Positions 1-12,934 of a stretch of DNA of 64,000 nucleotides are shown here, piece by piece. A program made the translations under genes and the position numbers. Position 1 is the first letter of the stretch. The number at the start of each line of letters is the position of its first letter. The stretch spans positions 26,535,325 through 26,599,324 of the forward strand of contig OX439135.1 of assembly GCA_949318235.1 (NCBI GenBank). The letters run 5' to 3'. Origin of the DNA: Ecdyonurus torrentis. Lineage: Eukaryota; Arthropoda; Insecta; Ephemeroptera; Heptageniidae. The notes beneath the pieces are model-generated. The model was not told the DNA's origin and made no database searches. It saw only the letters and a program-made list of their open reading frames with translations.

Positions 1-182
1 CAGTGTGCGGATCTATTGGAAGAATAAAAAAGGCATGTCCTTCGAAACGATTAACCCGTTTTTAGCCTCAAACTTCGAATTAATTCTCATAAGGCATGGG
101 TTAAAAAACGGCAGCAACCATGTTTTTACAACTTTCGATGCTCACAAGTTTTGGGAGCTGTACATATTGTTTCTGAAAAACT

Positions 183-571
183 GAAACTTAAAGCGACACA
201 CAACCCTAAAAATAAGTATTTTTTGTTCTTTCCTAAAACAATTCAATAGTAATCAGTCGTTTATTTGACTTTTCTAGTCCGCGGGATAAGCGAGCCCCGC
301 GAGGGTAACGATATAGAGTACACGCCCCTCTACTATGAGTGTAAAAATTTTGTACCCCCTGCTTTACCTGGTAAGCTTACCTGAGAAGGTGTACAGATTT
401 TTTACTCACACAGTAAAGGAAATCTCTGACGTCAGAGATTTCTTCTTTACCCTCGCGGGGCTCGCTTATTCCGCGGGCTGGAAAAGTCAAATAAACGACT
501 AATTTCTATTGAATTACTTGAGAATAGAACAAAAAATACTTATTTTTAGGGTTGTGTATCACTTTAAGCTC
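183..571. mobile_element. Long foldback (inverted-repeat) element
   Basis: Two arms of about 125 bp, 183-307 and 448-571, are inverted copies at roughly 90% identity. The outer ends read AACTTAAAGCGACACACAAC on the left, mirrored by TTGTGTATCACTTTAAGCT on the right. The inner arm ends carry a GC-rich stretch (CGCGGGATAAGCGAGCCCCG) that stands out from the AT-rich surroundings. The 140-bp spacer has no coding sequence and contains a 24-bp palindrome. This layout fits a non-autonomous foldback DNA transposon. No target duplication was identified, so the exact ends are uncertain. Confidence 0.75.
419..442. repeat. Perfect 24-bp palindrome centred on TGACGTCA
   Basis: GAAATCTCTGAC is followed directly by its reverse complement, so the centre is the CREB/ATF-type palindrome TGACGTCA. 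It lies in the spacer of the foldback at 183-571. Binding by a bZIP protein is inference only. Confidence 0.8.
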
Positions 572-572
572 T

Positions 573-1486
573 TCGATAATGTTAAAAAAATTTAAAACAA
601 TAAAAAGATGCTGTTCTACGAAAACACTTCTTCCAATTTTAAGTTTAAAAGTCACTATTATCTTCAAAAATTAAGTCGTTGGGATTTGAATTTGGTTCGC
701 GGCATAACTTCCGGTTTCTGAAAATCTTCGTCAAAATGTTCGTGCGTGTTCGTATTAAATCGCTTTGTTTACATTGTTTTGCATTATGCAATAAAAAACT
801 TTATATTGTATACGTAAATTAGAAAATTAAAAAAAGTGAAATAGTAACAAATTGAATTATTAATAATTGCTGGAAGCTAATAAGAATACGAGAAAGTTAG
901 TATTTTCATGTGGTGCTACCACGAAGTGAAAAAAAACGAAAGACGATCGAAAATCGAAAACATGGCTGCTCGCGGCTGATTGGCTGATAGCCTGATAATA
1001 TTAACAAATTCATCATTTTTGTATTTAACTTGCAGATTTCACATTCTAAGTCTTATTTAGTAATTATTTGTTAAGTTTATGTTATTGCTGAAATACTAGA
1101 CAACACTTTTAGGGGTTTGTGACTGCACAAAAGTAAGATATATTATTCCAAACAACAAAAATTTGTCAAGAGCGTCAAAAATGTTTAGATTTCCGATGTA
1201 TCGGGGATTTCGATATATTCAGAAATCGTTATATCCACTTTAAATTAAAAATATATAAGAAGAAGTAACGTATATTATTTCTAAGTTAACAAAAACTTGA
1301 GAAATAAAGAGTAGTATGTGCACTCGTGGTTATAATTTAGTTTTTACTAATAAGTTGCTTTAAACGTTGATATTTTATTTATAAAAATATTTCAAAGTAC
1401 AGATCCATTACACACAAATTAAATACACATTGGTTATTTATATATCTGTTTTCTTATACTTCACAAAACAGACATTGTAAGTGCTG
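573..1486. other. No recognisable feature
   Basis: AT-rich sequence without a convincing exon or full repeat. The stretch about 1340-1480 (ending CTGTTTTCTTATACTTCAC) resembles 8250-8360 and 3650-3690, so it is probably a decayed dispersed repeat. Confidence 0.5.
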
Positions 1487-1778
1487 TAGACCAGTTGCAC
1501 TCATATTTAATAGCTGCCATTTTGTTGGTCAGGAATACATAGGCCAGCATAAGAAAAACGTTATTTTTATATTTTTAATAGCAAAAGAAGCTTCAAAGCT
1601 CAATCAAAGCCTTATTTCTAGCTCCTAATAAGCTTGAAGAATATGAGAAAAATTTGTTCAGTTGAAATAAACTATTTTTATTCGAAAAATTAGGAGAAAT
1701 GATGTTTCCCCTATGCTGGCCAATGCATTATGCACCACAAACATGGCGACAAAGCGCAAGGATGTGTAAGGGGTATAT
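1487..1778 (+). mobile_element. MITE family B, copy 1
   Basis: This ~290-bp non-coding element recurs at about 42985-43235 (+) and 48936-49230 (-). Shared blocks are the outer TAGACCAGTTGCACT (compare TAGAGCGGTTGCACT in the third copy), an AGGCCAGCATAGGA-like block, a CCTATGCTGGCCAATG block and ACAAACATGGCGACAAAGCG near the other end. The plan (GGCATAGGA block, spacer, CCTATGCTG block, ATGGC, GCGCAA) parallels family A, which suggests the two families share a distant origin. No open frame is conserved. Confidence 0.7.
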
Positions 1779-1786
1779 AAATACAT

Positions 1787-1868
1787 ACATATCATGACGC
1801 TATTTTCCTGCTCGGGGTAAGCCAACAACATAGATGGTTTGTAGCCTGCCCCAGTGATAGACCTCCAC
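1787..1868 (+). repeat. Dispersed repeat F, copy 1
   Basis: An ~80-bp block beginning ATCATGACGCTATTTTC and ending CCCAGTGATAGACCTCCAC matches 14090-14161. It directly abuts the family B MITE. Origin unknown. Confidence 0.6.
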
Positions 1869-2089
1869 AAATATTTATATTAATTAGTAACTTAAATATT
1901 TACATTTGGCAAACTTTATACTTAAGTAAAATAACAAACTGAGAGACGAATATAAGACAAACTTTATAATTAAGCAATCCAATTAAATGAATCACCTGCT
2001 ACTTTGGAACTATACATCAGATTATGCGTTAAAGCATATGGTATAATGTATTATGCTAAATGTAATTTTTATTAACATAACTATAAGAT

Positions 2090-3165
2090 ATAAACATATT
2101 TGTTTGCAAAACAACAATATTAAAAGAAGAAAAATTACGTAGTATTATAAAAATATTGATGCATAGCTTCAACATGGAATATTTCTATGTGAAATGTTAT
2201 CCATATTGTAATAACTATAAGATACAGTATAAACACATTTCTTTCTAAAATAACAATATTAAATGAAGAAAAATTACGTAGTGTTATAAATACTTAAGAC
2301 ACTACTTAAACATAGCACATTTCTATGCTAAATGTTATCCTAATGTTGAGAACTAAGATATAAACATATTTATTTGCAAAATAAACCATTTTTAAAGGAA
2401 GAAAAATTACGTAGTATTATAAAAATATTAAGGTATATCTTCAACAAGGAATATTTCTATGTGAAATGTTATCCTTATTGTAATAACTATAAGACATGAA
2501 CATATTTCATTACAAAACAAGTATTTTACATGAAGAAAAACTGCGTAGTGTTATAATTACTTAAGACACTGCTTAAAGATAGCATATTTCTATGCTAAAT
2601 GTTATCCTAATGATGATAACTAAGATATAAACATATTTATTTGCAAAATAAACAATATTAAAAGAAGAAAAAATACGTAGTGTTATAAATACTTAAGACA
2701 CTGCTTAAGGATAGCGTATTCCTATGTTAAATGTTATCCTTATTTTGATAACTTAGATATAAACATATTTATTTGCAAAACAACAATATTAAAAGAAGAA
2801 AAATCACGTAGTATTATACACAATTTAAAGCATGTCTGCGATGGGCATAGCATATTTCTATGCTAAATTTAATTCTTATTAAAATATATAACTAAGACAT
2901 GAACATATTTATTTTCAAAACAACAATATTAAAAGAAGAAAAATTACGTAGTATTATAAATATCTAAAAGCGCTGCTGAATGATAGCATATTTCTATGCT
3001 AAATGTTATCCTTAATTATGATAACTTAGATATAAACACATTTCTTTGCAAAACAACAATATTAAAAGAAGAAAAATTACGTAGTATTATACACAATTTG
3101 AAGCATGTCTGCGATGGTCTAATTAGCATATTTCTATGCTAAATGTTATCCTTAAAAAAAATAAC
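2090..3165. repeat. Satellite array, ~133-bp monomer, eight copies
   Basis: The landmark GAAGAAAAATTACGTAGT recurs at about 2126, 2265, 2398, 2533, 2665, 2796, 2936 and 3068, giving spacings of 131-140 bp. Each unit also carries CATATTTCTATGCTAAATGT and AGATATAAACATATTT. The units have diverged by substitutions and small indels, so the array is older than the 36-bp array that follows. No coding potential. Confidence 0.85.
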
Positions 3166-3686
3166 AGAATTACAAATATATTTTTAGAACATTTTAACAA
3201 AATACATTTTAAAGCATATCATAACATAACAGTACATTAACAAAATAAGACATTTGTGAATATTTACACGCTAAAACAATGTGACTTCACGTAAACAATG
3301 TAAATAATAATAACTTAATAAGCCCTGACGACAAATTATTGCTGCTCAACTAAATTACTTAGCTCAATTAAGCTTCAACAATTATTATTATTAAAATATC
3401 TAAATTACGAAATTTTATGCTTTTAAAAATATTTGAAACAAAATAAATAATTTTCTAGAAAATTAATACAAAGTGATTTAGAGGACATTTTTATTTTTAT
3501 TCCAAATATAGAAAAGTTAAAAAATAATATTTCTTAGCCACTAAAAAAACTTTAGAAATATTTAATATTGTATTTGCTAACCCAATTAAGTCAAAGTAAG
3601 TGATCAGTAATTATACTTTTTAGTGCTACATATGTTTATGATGATTATTATAAAACTGTTTTATTTTATATCGCGAAGTAGACATT
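3166..3686. other. AT-rich spacer between two satellites
   Basis: No gene or full repeat seen. The end (TATCGCGAAGTAGACATTG) resembles 1460-1477 and 8345-8370, so the 36-bp array seems to have grown out of a dispersed repeat that ends AGTAGACATTGCAAGTAC. Confidence 0.4.
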
Positions 3687-6600
3687 GCAAGTACACTATT
3701 ATGTACTCACATTAAGTACATTATAAGTACAGTATAATGTAATTACATTAAGTACATTGCAAATACAGTATTATGCACTTACATTAAGTACATTGCAAGT
3801 ACACTATTATGTAATTACATTAAGTACATTGCAAGTACACTATTATGTAATTACATTAAGTACATTGCAAGTACGGTATTATGTAATTACATTTAGTACA
3901 TTGCAAATACAGTATTATGTACTTACATTAAGTACATTGCAAGTACACTATTATGTAATTACATTAAGTACATTACAAGTACAGTATTATGTAATTACAT
4001 TAAGTACATTGCAAGTACAGTATTATGTAATTACATTAAGTACATTGCAAGTACAGTATTATGTAATTACATTAAGTACATTGCAAGTACACTATTATGT
4101 AATTACATTAAGTACATTGCAAGTACACTATTATGTAATTACATTAAGTACATTACAAGTACAGTATTATGTAATTACATTAAGTACATTACAAGTACAC
4201 TATTATGTAATTACATTAAGTACATTGCAAGTACACTATTATGCACTTACATTAAGTACATTGCAAGTACACTATTATGTAATTACATTAAGTACATTGC
4301 AAGTACACTATTATGTAATTACATTAAGTACATTACAAGTACACTATTATGTAATTACATTAAGTACATTACAAGTACACTATTATGTAATTACATTAAG
4401 TACATTACAAGTACACTATTATGTAATTACATTAAGTACATTGCAAGTACAGTATTATGTACTTACATTAAGTACATTACAAGTACACTATTATGTAATT
4501 ACATTAAGTACATTACAAGTACACTATTATGTAATTACATTAAGTACATTGCAAGTACAGTATTATGTAATTACATTAAGTACATTACAAGTACACTATT
4601 ATGTAATTACATTAAGTACATTACAAGTACAGTATTATGTACTTACATTAAGTACATTGCAAGTACACTATTATGTAATTACATTAAGTACATTACAAGT
4701 ACACTATTATGTAATTACATTAAGTACATTACAAGTACACTATTATGTAATTACATTAAGTACATTACAAGTACACTATTATGTAATTACATTAAGTACA
4801 TTACAAGTACACTATTATGTAATTACATTAAGTACATTACAAGTACACTATTATGTAATTACATTAAGTACATTGCAAGTACACTATTATGCACTTACAT
4901 TAAGTACATTGCAAGTACACTATTATGTAATTACATTAAGTACATTGCAAGTACACTATTATGTAATTACATTAAGTACATTACAAGTACACTATTATGT
5001 AATTACATTAAGTACATTACAAGTACACTATTATGTAATTACATTAAGTACATTACAAGTACACTATTATGTAATTACATTAAGTACATTGCAAGTACAG
5101 TATTATGTACTTACATTAAGTACATTACAAGTACACTATTATGTAATTACATTAAGTACATTGCAAGTACACTATTATGTAATTACATTAAGTACATTGC
5201 AAGTACACTATTATGTAATTACATTAAGTACATTGCAAGTACACTATTATGTAATTACATTAAGTACATTACAAGTACACTATTATGTAATTACATTAAG
5301 TACATTGCAAGTACACTATTATGTAATTACATTAAGTACATTACAAGTACAGTATTATGTAATTACATTAAGTACATTACAAGTACACTATTATGTAATT
5401 ACATTAAGTACATTGCAAGTACACTATTATGTAATTACATTAAGTACATTGCAAGTACACTATTATGTAATTACATTAAGTACATTACAAGTACACTATT
5501 ATGTAATTACATTAAGTACATTACAAGTACACTATTATGTAATTACATTAAGTACATTACAAGTACAGTATTATGTACTTACATTAAGTACATTGCAAGT
5601 ACACTATTATGTAATTACATTAAGTACATTACAAGTACAGTATTATGTAATTACATTAAGTACATTACAAGTACACTATTATGTAATTACATTAAGTACA
5701 TTACAAGTACACTATTATGTAATTACATTAAGTACATTGCAAGTACACTATTATGTAATTACATTAAGTACATTACAAGTACACTATTATGTAATTACAT
5801 TAAGTACATTGCAAGTACACTATTATGTAATTACATTAAGTACATTACAAGTACAGTATTATGTAATTACATTAAGTACATTACAAGTACACTATTATGT
5901 AATTACATTAAGTACATTACAAGTACACTATTATGTAATTACATTAAGTACATTGCAAGTACACTATTATGTAATTACATTAAGTACATTGCAAGTACAC
6001 TATTATGTAATTACATTAAGTACATTACAAGTACACTATTATGTAATTACATTAAGTACATTACAAGTACACTATTATGTAATTACATTAAGTACATTAC
6101 AAGTACAGTATTATGTACTTACATTAAGTACATTGCAAGTACACTATTATGTAATTACATTAAGTACATTACAAGTACAGTATTATGTAATTACATTAAG
6201 TACATTACAAGTACACTATTATGTAATTACATTAAGTACATTGCAAGTACACTATTATGTAATTACATTAAGTACATTACAAGTACAGTATTATGTAATT
6301 ACATTAAGTACATTACAAGTACACTATTATGTAATTACATTAAGTACATTACAAGTACACTATTATGTAATTACATTAAGTACATTGCAAGTACACTATT
6401 ATGTAATTACATTAAGTACATTGCAAGTACACTATTATGTAATTACATTAAGTACATTACAAGTACACTATTATGTAATTACATTAAGTACATTACAAGT
6501 ACACTATTATGTAATTACATTAAGTACATTACAAGTACAGTATTATGTACTTACATTAAGTACATTGCAAGTACACTATTATGTAATTACATTAAGTACA

Positions 6601-7543
6601 TTACAAGTACAGTATTATGTAATTACATTAAGTACATTACAAGTACACTATTATGTAATTACATTAAGTACATTGCAAGTACACTATTATGTAATTACAT
6701 TAAGTACATTACAAGTACACTATTATGTAATTACATTAAGTACATTACAAGTACACTATTATGTAATTACATTAAGTACATTACAAGTACACTATTATGT
6801 AATTACATTAAGTACATTGCAAGTACACTATTATGTAATTACATTAAGTACATTGCAAGTACACTATTATGTAATTACATTAAGTACATTACAAGTACAC
6901 TATTATGTAATTACATTAAGTACATTACAAGTACACTATTATGTAATTACATTAAGTACATTACAAGTACAGTATTATGTACTTACATTAAGTACATTGC
7001 AAGTACACTATTATGTAATTACATTAAGTACATTACAAGTACAGTATTATGTAATTACATTAAGTACATTACAAGTACACTATTATGTAATTACATTAAG
7101 TACATTGCAAGTACACTATTATGTAATTACATTAAGTACATTGCAAGTACACTATTATGTAATTACATTAAGTACATTGCAAGTACACTATTATGTAATT
7201 ACATTAAGTACATTACAAGTACAGTATTATGTAATTACATTAAGTACATTGCAAGTACACTATTATGTAATTACATTAAGTACATTACAAGTACACTATT
7301 ATGTAATTACATTAAGTACATTACAAGTACACTATTATGTAATTACATTAAGTACATTGCAAGTACACTATTATGCACTTACATTAAGTACATTACAAGT
7401 ACACTATTATGTAATTACATTAAGTACATTACAAGTACACTATTATGTAATTACATTAAGTACATTGCAAGTACAGTATTATGTACTTACATTAAGTACA
7501 TTGCAAGTACACTATTATGATGTAATTACATTGAGAAGAGACG
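3687..7543. repeat. Satellite array, 36-bp monomer, about 105 copies
   Basis: The monomer reads TACATTAAGTACATTGCAAG followed by TACACTATTATGTAAT, 36 bp, almost without indels over 3.8 kb. Variation is limited to a few sites: G or A in TTGCAA/TTACAA, CAC or CAG, and GTAATT, GTACTT or GCACTT. The edge units (before ~3900 and after ~7510) are the most diverged, as expected from unequal exchange. Across the unit boundary lies the 12-bp palindrome ATGTAATTACAT. Because 36 is divisible by three and two forward frames lack stops, a 1,268-codon frame spans the array (3757-7563), repeating a 12-residue unit HYYVITLSTLQV. That frame begins at TTG and contains no ATG, so I do not call a gene. Confidence 0.95.
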
Positions 7544-7644
7544 AAGATCAGACATTCGTATAAGTATACTGAATAGTATGGTAAAAATAAATACATGCAC
7601 TGTATTAGGGTATAGTTAGTTAACATGTTATATAACGCGATATG

Positions 7645-7987
7645 TTAAAGGAATAGACCAGAGAAAAACATAAGCATTTATATCACAAAACACTTGATGG
7701 GCTTTACATAAATAACTTTAGTTTGTTTAAAAACCCAACAGTAGCCCCGTAGCAGAGATTAGAAAATTCGATTTATGCAACCCGCACAACATTTTCATAC
7801 TAATTTTTGCATGTTTCTGACGTCATAAACATGAATTTTCACGCAAATTGCATACTTTACAGTTTTTTCACACTCTCTCGTGGGGATACATTAACATTCT
7901 GGTAAAAATTGTCATCAGTTTTGAAGATCCCATTTCGTGTTTATTCATTAAAAAGCACATGTTGTTTATTGTGGTCTATGGCTTTAA
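7645..7987 (+). mobile_element. MITE family L, copy 1 (full length)
   Basis: A ~343-bp element bounded by TTAAAGGAATAGACCAGAG and the reverse complement of TTAAAGCCATAGACCACAAT. Other copies are 12014-12200 (partial), 27251-27592, 50561-50903 and 59945-60288. The outer TTAA may be a TTAA target duplication or part of the terminal repeat. The inside carries TTTCTGACGTCATAAACATG and CTCTCGTGGGGATACATTAA. No conserved frame, so non-autonomous. Confidence 0.85.
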
Positions 7988-8603
7988 CAATATATTTAAG
8001 AGCTTTGTCTTAACATGTTTCACAATCAAGAAGAAATAAAGATTATCAATTCTAAGTCAATATAAAACTTATATTCCTTATTATTTACTTTATTCTTAAT
8101 TAGTGTTTACTAATATAGTTTTTATCTTAACATTTTTATTTAGATTCACACTCAAGAAGAAACAAAGATTATAAATGCTAAGTCAATGTAAAACTTAGAA
8201 ATTAAGTTAATTTGTCTTCTATGTGTCATTTAGTGTTTACTACTATAGTGCTAGTTTACGTTGATATTTTAATTATATACCTCATAGAGATTCTCCTATC
8301 ACACAAAGTAATCCACACGTTAAATATTCATGTATCTGTTTTCTTGTATTTCACGTAGTAGACAATGTCAGTGCAATTTACATACAATTACAAACTTTGA
8401 GACGAATTGTAGACGAACCTTATCAATAAGGAAACCAAAACTAATGAATGACCTATAATTTATATTTACTTGATTACGTGTATAACGTATGTAAGAACAA
8501 AATTAAATATAATTTAATATATATGTACATGATATTATTTTAACATACACATATATACGAAGAGAAGTAATAATGTTATTATCTTGTATTTTGCATATAA
8601 GCT
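7988..8603. other. Decayed dispersed repeats, no gene
   Basis: 8095-8240 contains a short tandem duplication (AATTAGTGTTTACTAATATAG and CATTTAGTGTTTACTACTAT; CACAATCAAGAAGAAATAAAG and its near copy about 115 bp later). 8250-8460 resembles 1340-1480 plus 1890-2000. No exon-like sequence. Confidence 0.5.
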
Positions 8604-8856
8604 TATAGGGTATTTTCATTCATGTTAAAGTCGACGTCATAAGTGAGTACTAAATAACATTGGCCAGTATAGGAAAATGGCACATTTTGCCAGTTTAAAA
8701 ATACTTCACAAGAAAAATAATAATGACCAAAAAATAGTTAATTTTCCAAAGAAGATAGCCAAAAACTAGGTTTGTCCTATGCTGAGCAATGTTATTCATT
8801 ACTCAAGAAGAGCATCGAAAAGCACTCAGAATGACGTCATGCGCACACACCCTATA
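8604..8856 (+). mobile_element. MITE family A, subfamily 2, copy 1
   Basis: Starts TATAGGGTATTTTCATTCATG and ends GCGCACACACCCTATA. It has the subfamily 2 marks: TAAGTGAGTACTAAATAACA, AAAATGGCACATTTTGCCAG, and AAAGCACTCAGAATGACG near the right end. At 253 bp it has an internal deletion compared with the usual ~305 bp. A TA dinucleotide target is likely (TA plus TAGGGTG). No coding capacity. Confidence 0.85.
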
Positions 8857-9250
8857 CAATAACATATACGTCATATATAAAAGAACATTGATTTAGTTGT
8901 AATAAACATACAGAACAAGTCTAAGACTATATGGCTAAAATTAAGTGTATTTCTCTGTTACAAAAGTTGTTATGAATTATTAGCAAAAGCAAATACAAAT
9001 GTACATTTTACTTGCATGAGAAGAAAAATCGTAACTCGGTTTCATGTTCACAGGTTCAACGTAGACATGAATATGTAATTGTCATTGTTAACTTTATGAA
9101 ACATTTTCAATTATAATTAGTTTAATAGTTGAAATTTAACGTGGAGAAGTAAAAACGTTGATTTATTATTTTAGATCAATAAAATCACATATTTCTAAAA
9201 CAAATACCTATTTAGTAATTACTAATGCAGTTTTACATCCTATTTACTAT

Positions 9251-9588
9251 TTTAACACCAAAAAATAATCGTTGAAAATCTTGTCCACAGTTTTGCAAGG
9301 CTTTAAGTATTGTAGAATCAAAGGTTATGACGTCACTAAACGTTGACAATCTAACGATAAAAACGTAAATGACGTCACAAGCGTTAGAATTACAATGGAA
9401 TAAGCGTGAAACTTGGCCGTTACAAATCTACGATTTTTTTATTTTTAAGCCCAACGCTTGTGACGTCACTAACGTTTTTATTGTTGAAATATCAACATTT
9501 AATGACGTCATAACCGTTGATTACATAATACGTAGAGTATTACAAAACTGTGGACAAACTTTTCAATGATTTTTTTTAGTGTGAAACT
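9251..9588. mobile_element. Palindromic MITE with four TGACGTCA sites
   Basis: Left half 9256-9390 and right half 9460-9585 are inverted copies, for example TTGTCCACAGTTTTG against CAAAACTGTGGACAAAC. Each arm carries two TGACGTCA palindromes at matching positions (9331 and 9370 left; about 9460 and 9502 right). The centre (9391-9460) is unrelated. A typical foldback MITE, about 338 bp, single copy here. Confidence 0.8.
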
Positions 9589-9602
9589 GTTTAAACATTT
9601 AA

Positions 9603-9760
9603 TAACGAATACATACAGTAGATATTGTACGTGGAAAAATTAGAGATTAGAACACAAAGACGGATGTTAGACAATCGTAGTATTTAGTACGACACAAAGT
9701 ACAATTACAAGAAAATATTAACTACCATTAATTTGGCATGATGTGCATAAAAACATTAAG
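9603..9760. repeat. Dispersed repeat U, copy 1
   Basis: Matches 12776-12933 at about 90%: ACGAATACATACAGTAGATA through GGCATGATGTGCATAAAAAC. A diverged second unit follows in tandem at about 9765-9900 (GATACAGTAGACTTTGTTCG, AAAGACGTATATTAGACAAT), giving a period near 165 bp. Confidence 0.7.
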
Positions 9761-10067
9761 TACATTTAGTAGATACAGTAGACTTTGTTCGTTAAATAAT
9801 TAGAGGTTGAAAAATTAAAGACGTATATTAGACAATGGCAGTAATAACTGCTATTTACTACCAGATATTTGACATGATTATATAAACTAACAAACATAAA
9901 TACATAATAATTATGTTACGAAACTAACTTAAAATTACAGAAGTAAGCGAGAGAAATGTTGTAGAAAGACACGATGTGCTTACACAGTATAGAAATTGAT
10001 AATGCAAAATTGAAGTTATAGCTTCACATTTAACAAAACTATAATTAAAAAAATGGACAACAATGAA

Positions 10068-10528
10068 GAAGGTGAATTCTTTTAACCCCCACTTTTTATA
10101 ATTTTTTTGAAAAGAGCGTTAAAAAATTTTGAGGCGCTAACGATTGGAGCATGGGAAGTATTTTTAAATAATTTTTAAAAAAATCGACCTAAAAAGCATG
10201 TGACGTCATCAATTGGGCATTTATTTCGGAAAGTATTGACCGTAGAAGGTTCAGTAGCCAGTTTTTTAAAATCCTGAGGACGGCGAGCTGATTTCATTAA
10301 ACTGGTTACTGAACCTTGAACGATTAGTATTTGCCGAGAAAAAAGTGGAATGATGACGTCACAGACTTGCTAGGCTGGTTTTCAAAAATCAATAAAAAAT
10401 ACTTCCCATGCTCAAATCGTCCTAAGAAAAAATAACACCTCAAATTTTTTTAAAGCTCTTTCCAAAAATATCATAAACTCAAAAAAATAAATAATAAAAA
10501 AAAAAACAATCAATCAATTCACCTTCCT
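10068..10528. mobile_element. Imperfect foldback MITE (family J)
   Basis: Ends are AAGAAGGTGAATT on the left and AATTCACCTTCCTT on the right. Inside, GAGCATGGGAAGTATTTTT pairs with AAAAAATACTTCCCATGCTC, and AGGTTCAGTAGCCAGTTT pairs with AAACTGGTTACTGAACCTT. Both arms carry a TGACGTCA site (10201, 10355). The apex is near 10280. The halves have drifted, so this is an old copy of about 460 bp. Confidence 0.8.
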
Positions 10529-12013
10529 TATTTAATATTTACAAGCACATGGATATATTATTTTCTGTTGCAATGCTCGCTGATAAGTTTCTTATCTTTG
10601 ATAAAATATCACTATAAATAAAGAAGTATTTGAGAGATATTGCTCTCATAGAGACACGATTTGTTTGTAGTAGAAAACACTTTGTTTAAGCATTCCTAGT
10701 ATTTGTAAGAATCAACTTATTGTAACATTTAATGTTTTAAAGTCAGATCATAAGAAATTACGTCATTTCACATCAATTGGTGAATATCAGTAAAAAGTTT
10801 CATAATGATTGGTTAATCAACAAAATACTACTGTATATATAATAATTTTTAAACAAATTATTCTATTTTTTTTTTTTTAGAATTTATATATTTTTATAAG
10901 CTGCTCATAGCAAAGAAGATTTTATGGAGTTAATATTTTATAAATTACTAAATATTTTAGAATTTCTTCTATTTATAAAACATTTTTATTTTTGTATGTT
11001 TTTTAAAAGCTCAAAATATACGTAAACGTATTTTGATGTACGCATGAAAACTTAATTTGCTTAACCAATATTCAAATTATTTTAAAATTTCTGTATATTG
11101 TGCTGCAGAAAAATTATTGTTATAATTTTTTTTAAGATCGCGCAGTATTTAGGACATCACGTAAACAGATCATACACAGTAAATTATTAAAATTATAAAA
11201 AAAAGAAGATTATTTAGTTTAAAATATACTCAATTTCATAAGTATTAGTCATAGTATTAGTATTAATGGTATTATTATAAGTAATATAATATATAAATTA
11301 TTATTCATAAATTAGACACCAACACGTTCATATTGTTTTTATTTTCATTTTGATGGTTGAAATTACATAATATATCTGACGTCACAATGAACCGATTACT
11401 GCCATTAAAATATTATAGATAATATTTCACTTAATAAGATAAATATTAAGTAATAATATTACTGAAAAGTGTATTTGTTTTTTTAAGAAGTCTTCTACAT
11501 TTACATATATATATATATATATTTTCATATAATTAATTTTGTATCCGTTTTATTTAAAATATTAAAACCTATATATAAAATTGAAACTATGTTTGATACT
11601 AGTACTCTTAATATAAATGAGTAATGACAAGAACGTTGAAGGGTTTGCGTTTTAAATTTAATTACGTGTTTTTCTTCTACTATATTAGAAAGAAATTCAG
11701 TTATTTTTTGTGTCATAAGGAATTTTACAAGTTAATATAATTTAGTATGTTAGTTTTTGTATTCTTTTATTCTTTAATGCGTAATTGATTGATTTCTACT
11801 TTCGTGCTACTCGTGCTATATTCTAGATTTTTATGTGTTTAACAATTTTATAAGGTTGATACCGAGACTCGAAGTGAGTAATCTGCGGTGCTTTGTTCGA
11901 AATGTTTTATAATTTCAAGTGTTATATCTATATTACAGAATGAAAAACTTTATATTATAAATAAACTTGTATATTATGTTTGATTTATTTATCTTTCATG
12001 AGTCTCTCTAATA
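10529..12013. other. AT-rich stretch with no gene
   Basis: 10545-10690 resembles 15085-15210 (GATAAGTTTGTTATCTTTGATAAAAT). An (AT)n run lies at about 11504-11522. 11350-11410 includes one TGACGTCAC. The remainder is low complexity with no exon-like sequence. Confidence 0.5.
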
Positions 12014-12200
12014 TTAAAGAAATAGACCAGAGAAAAACATAAGCATTTATATCACAAAACACTTGATGGGATTTACATAAATAACTTTAGTTTGTCTCAA
12101 AACCCAACTGTAGTTCCGTAGCAGTGATCAGAATTTTCAATTTATGCAACCCACACAACATTTTCATACTAAGTTTTGCATGTTTCTGACGTCATAAACA
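12014..12200 (+). mobile_element. MITE family L, 5' fragment
   Basis: Matches the first ~187 bp of the copy at 7645 (TTAAAGAAATAGACCAGAG through TTTCTGACGTCATAAACAT) and then stops abruptly. The right half is missing, so this is a truncated copy. Confidence 0.85.
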
Positions 12201-12775
12201 TATTTTATAAATTACGCGAAAGCGAATTCTGAAAGTGTTAAACAATTTAAATTTTTTAATTGTAATAAAAAAAAAAGGAAACAAATTTATTTGTATGTTA
12301 TATTGACATATGAATTAAAATTGAAAAACAAACAAACAAACAAACAACAACATGAAAATTGGTTTGCTTACAAATAAATTTAATTTTAATTTAATTAAAC
12401 AACGTAAGAAGAAATAAACGTTAAAATATTTCATTATAAAATGATAATATTTTTCATACTGAAAATTGCTATAATAAAAGACTTAATATTATTTGCATTG
12501 TAGCAACATTACAATAACATTGCAGCTGTCTTAATAACATGTTTTATAATTATAAAGTAAACATAATTTAAGAATTTTATATTTAAATTCTAACTACGCA
12601 CAATTCATAGTTTTTAGTATTTTAAGACGAAGAATAGATGATTTGTAATTATATAATGAGTACTCTAAGTTATTCACTTTATCATGTCATGTTTTACCAT
12701 GTATATATTCCATTGAACTGATCACTTTTTTATATATTGATATTTTTTAGTAACTTTTTCAACATTTACTAATAA
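12201..12775. other. AT-rich stretch, nothing recognised
   Basis: Contains (AAAC)n-like runs near 12330 and otherwise featureless AT-rich DNA. Confidence 0.4.
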
Positions 12776-12933
12776 CGAATAAATACAGTAGATATTGTAC
12801 GTAAAAAAAATTAGAGATTAGAACACAAAGACGGATATTAGACAATCGCAGTATTTATTACGATACAAAGTACGATTACAAGAAAATATTAACTACCATT
12901 AATTTGGCATGATGTGCATAAAAACATGAAGTA
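12776..12933. repeat. Dispersed repeat U, copy 2
   Basis: Second copy of the repeat at 9603-9760. It stops a base or so before the large palindrome at 12935, which appears to have inserted at or near its end. Confidence 0.7.
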
Positions 12934-12934
12934 C

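Noticed and set aside
3687..7543. Tandem array as a CRISPR array
   Set aside because: Head-to-tail 36-bp units without spacers, in eukaryotic-type DNA and with no cas genes.
3757..7563. A 1,268-codon open frame of 12-residue repeats
   Set aside because: It starts at TTG, has no in-frame ATG, has no splice signals, and follows from a stop-free 36-bp satellite unit; a second forward frame is equally open.
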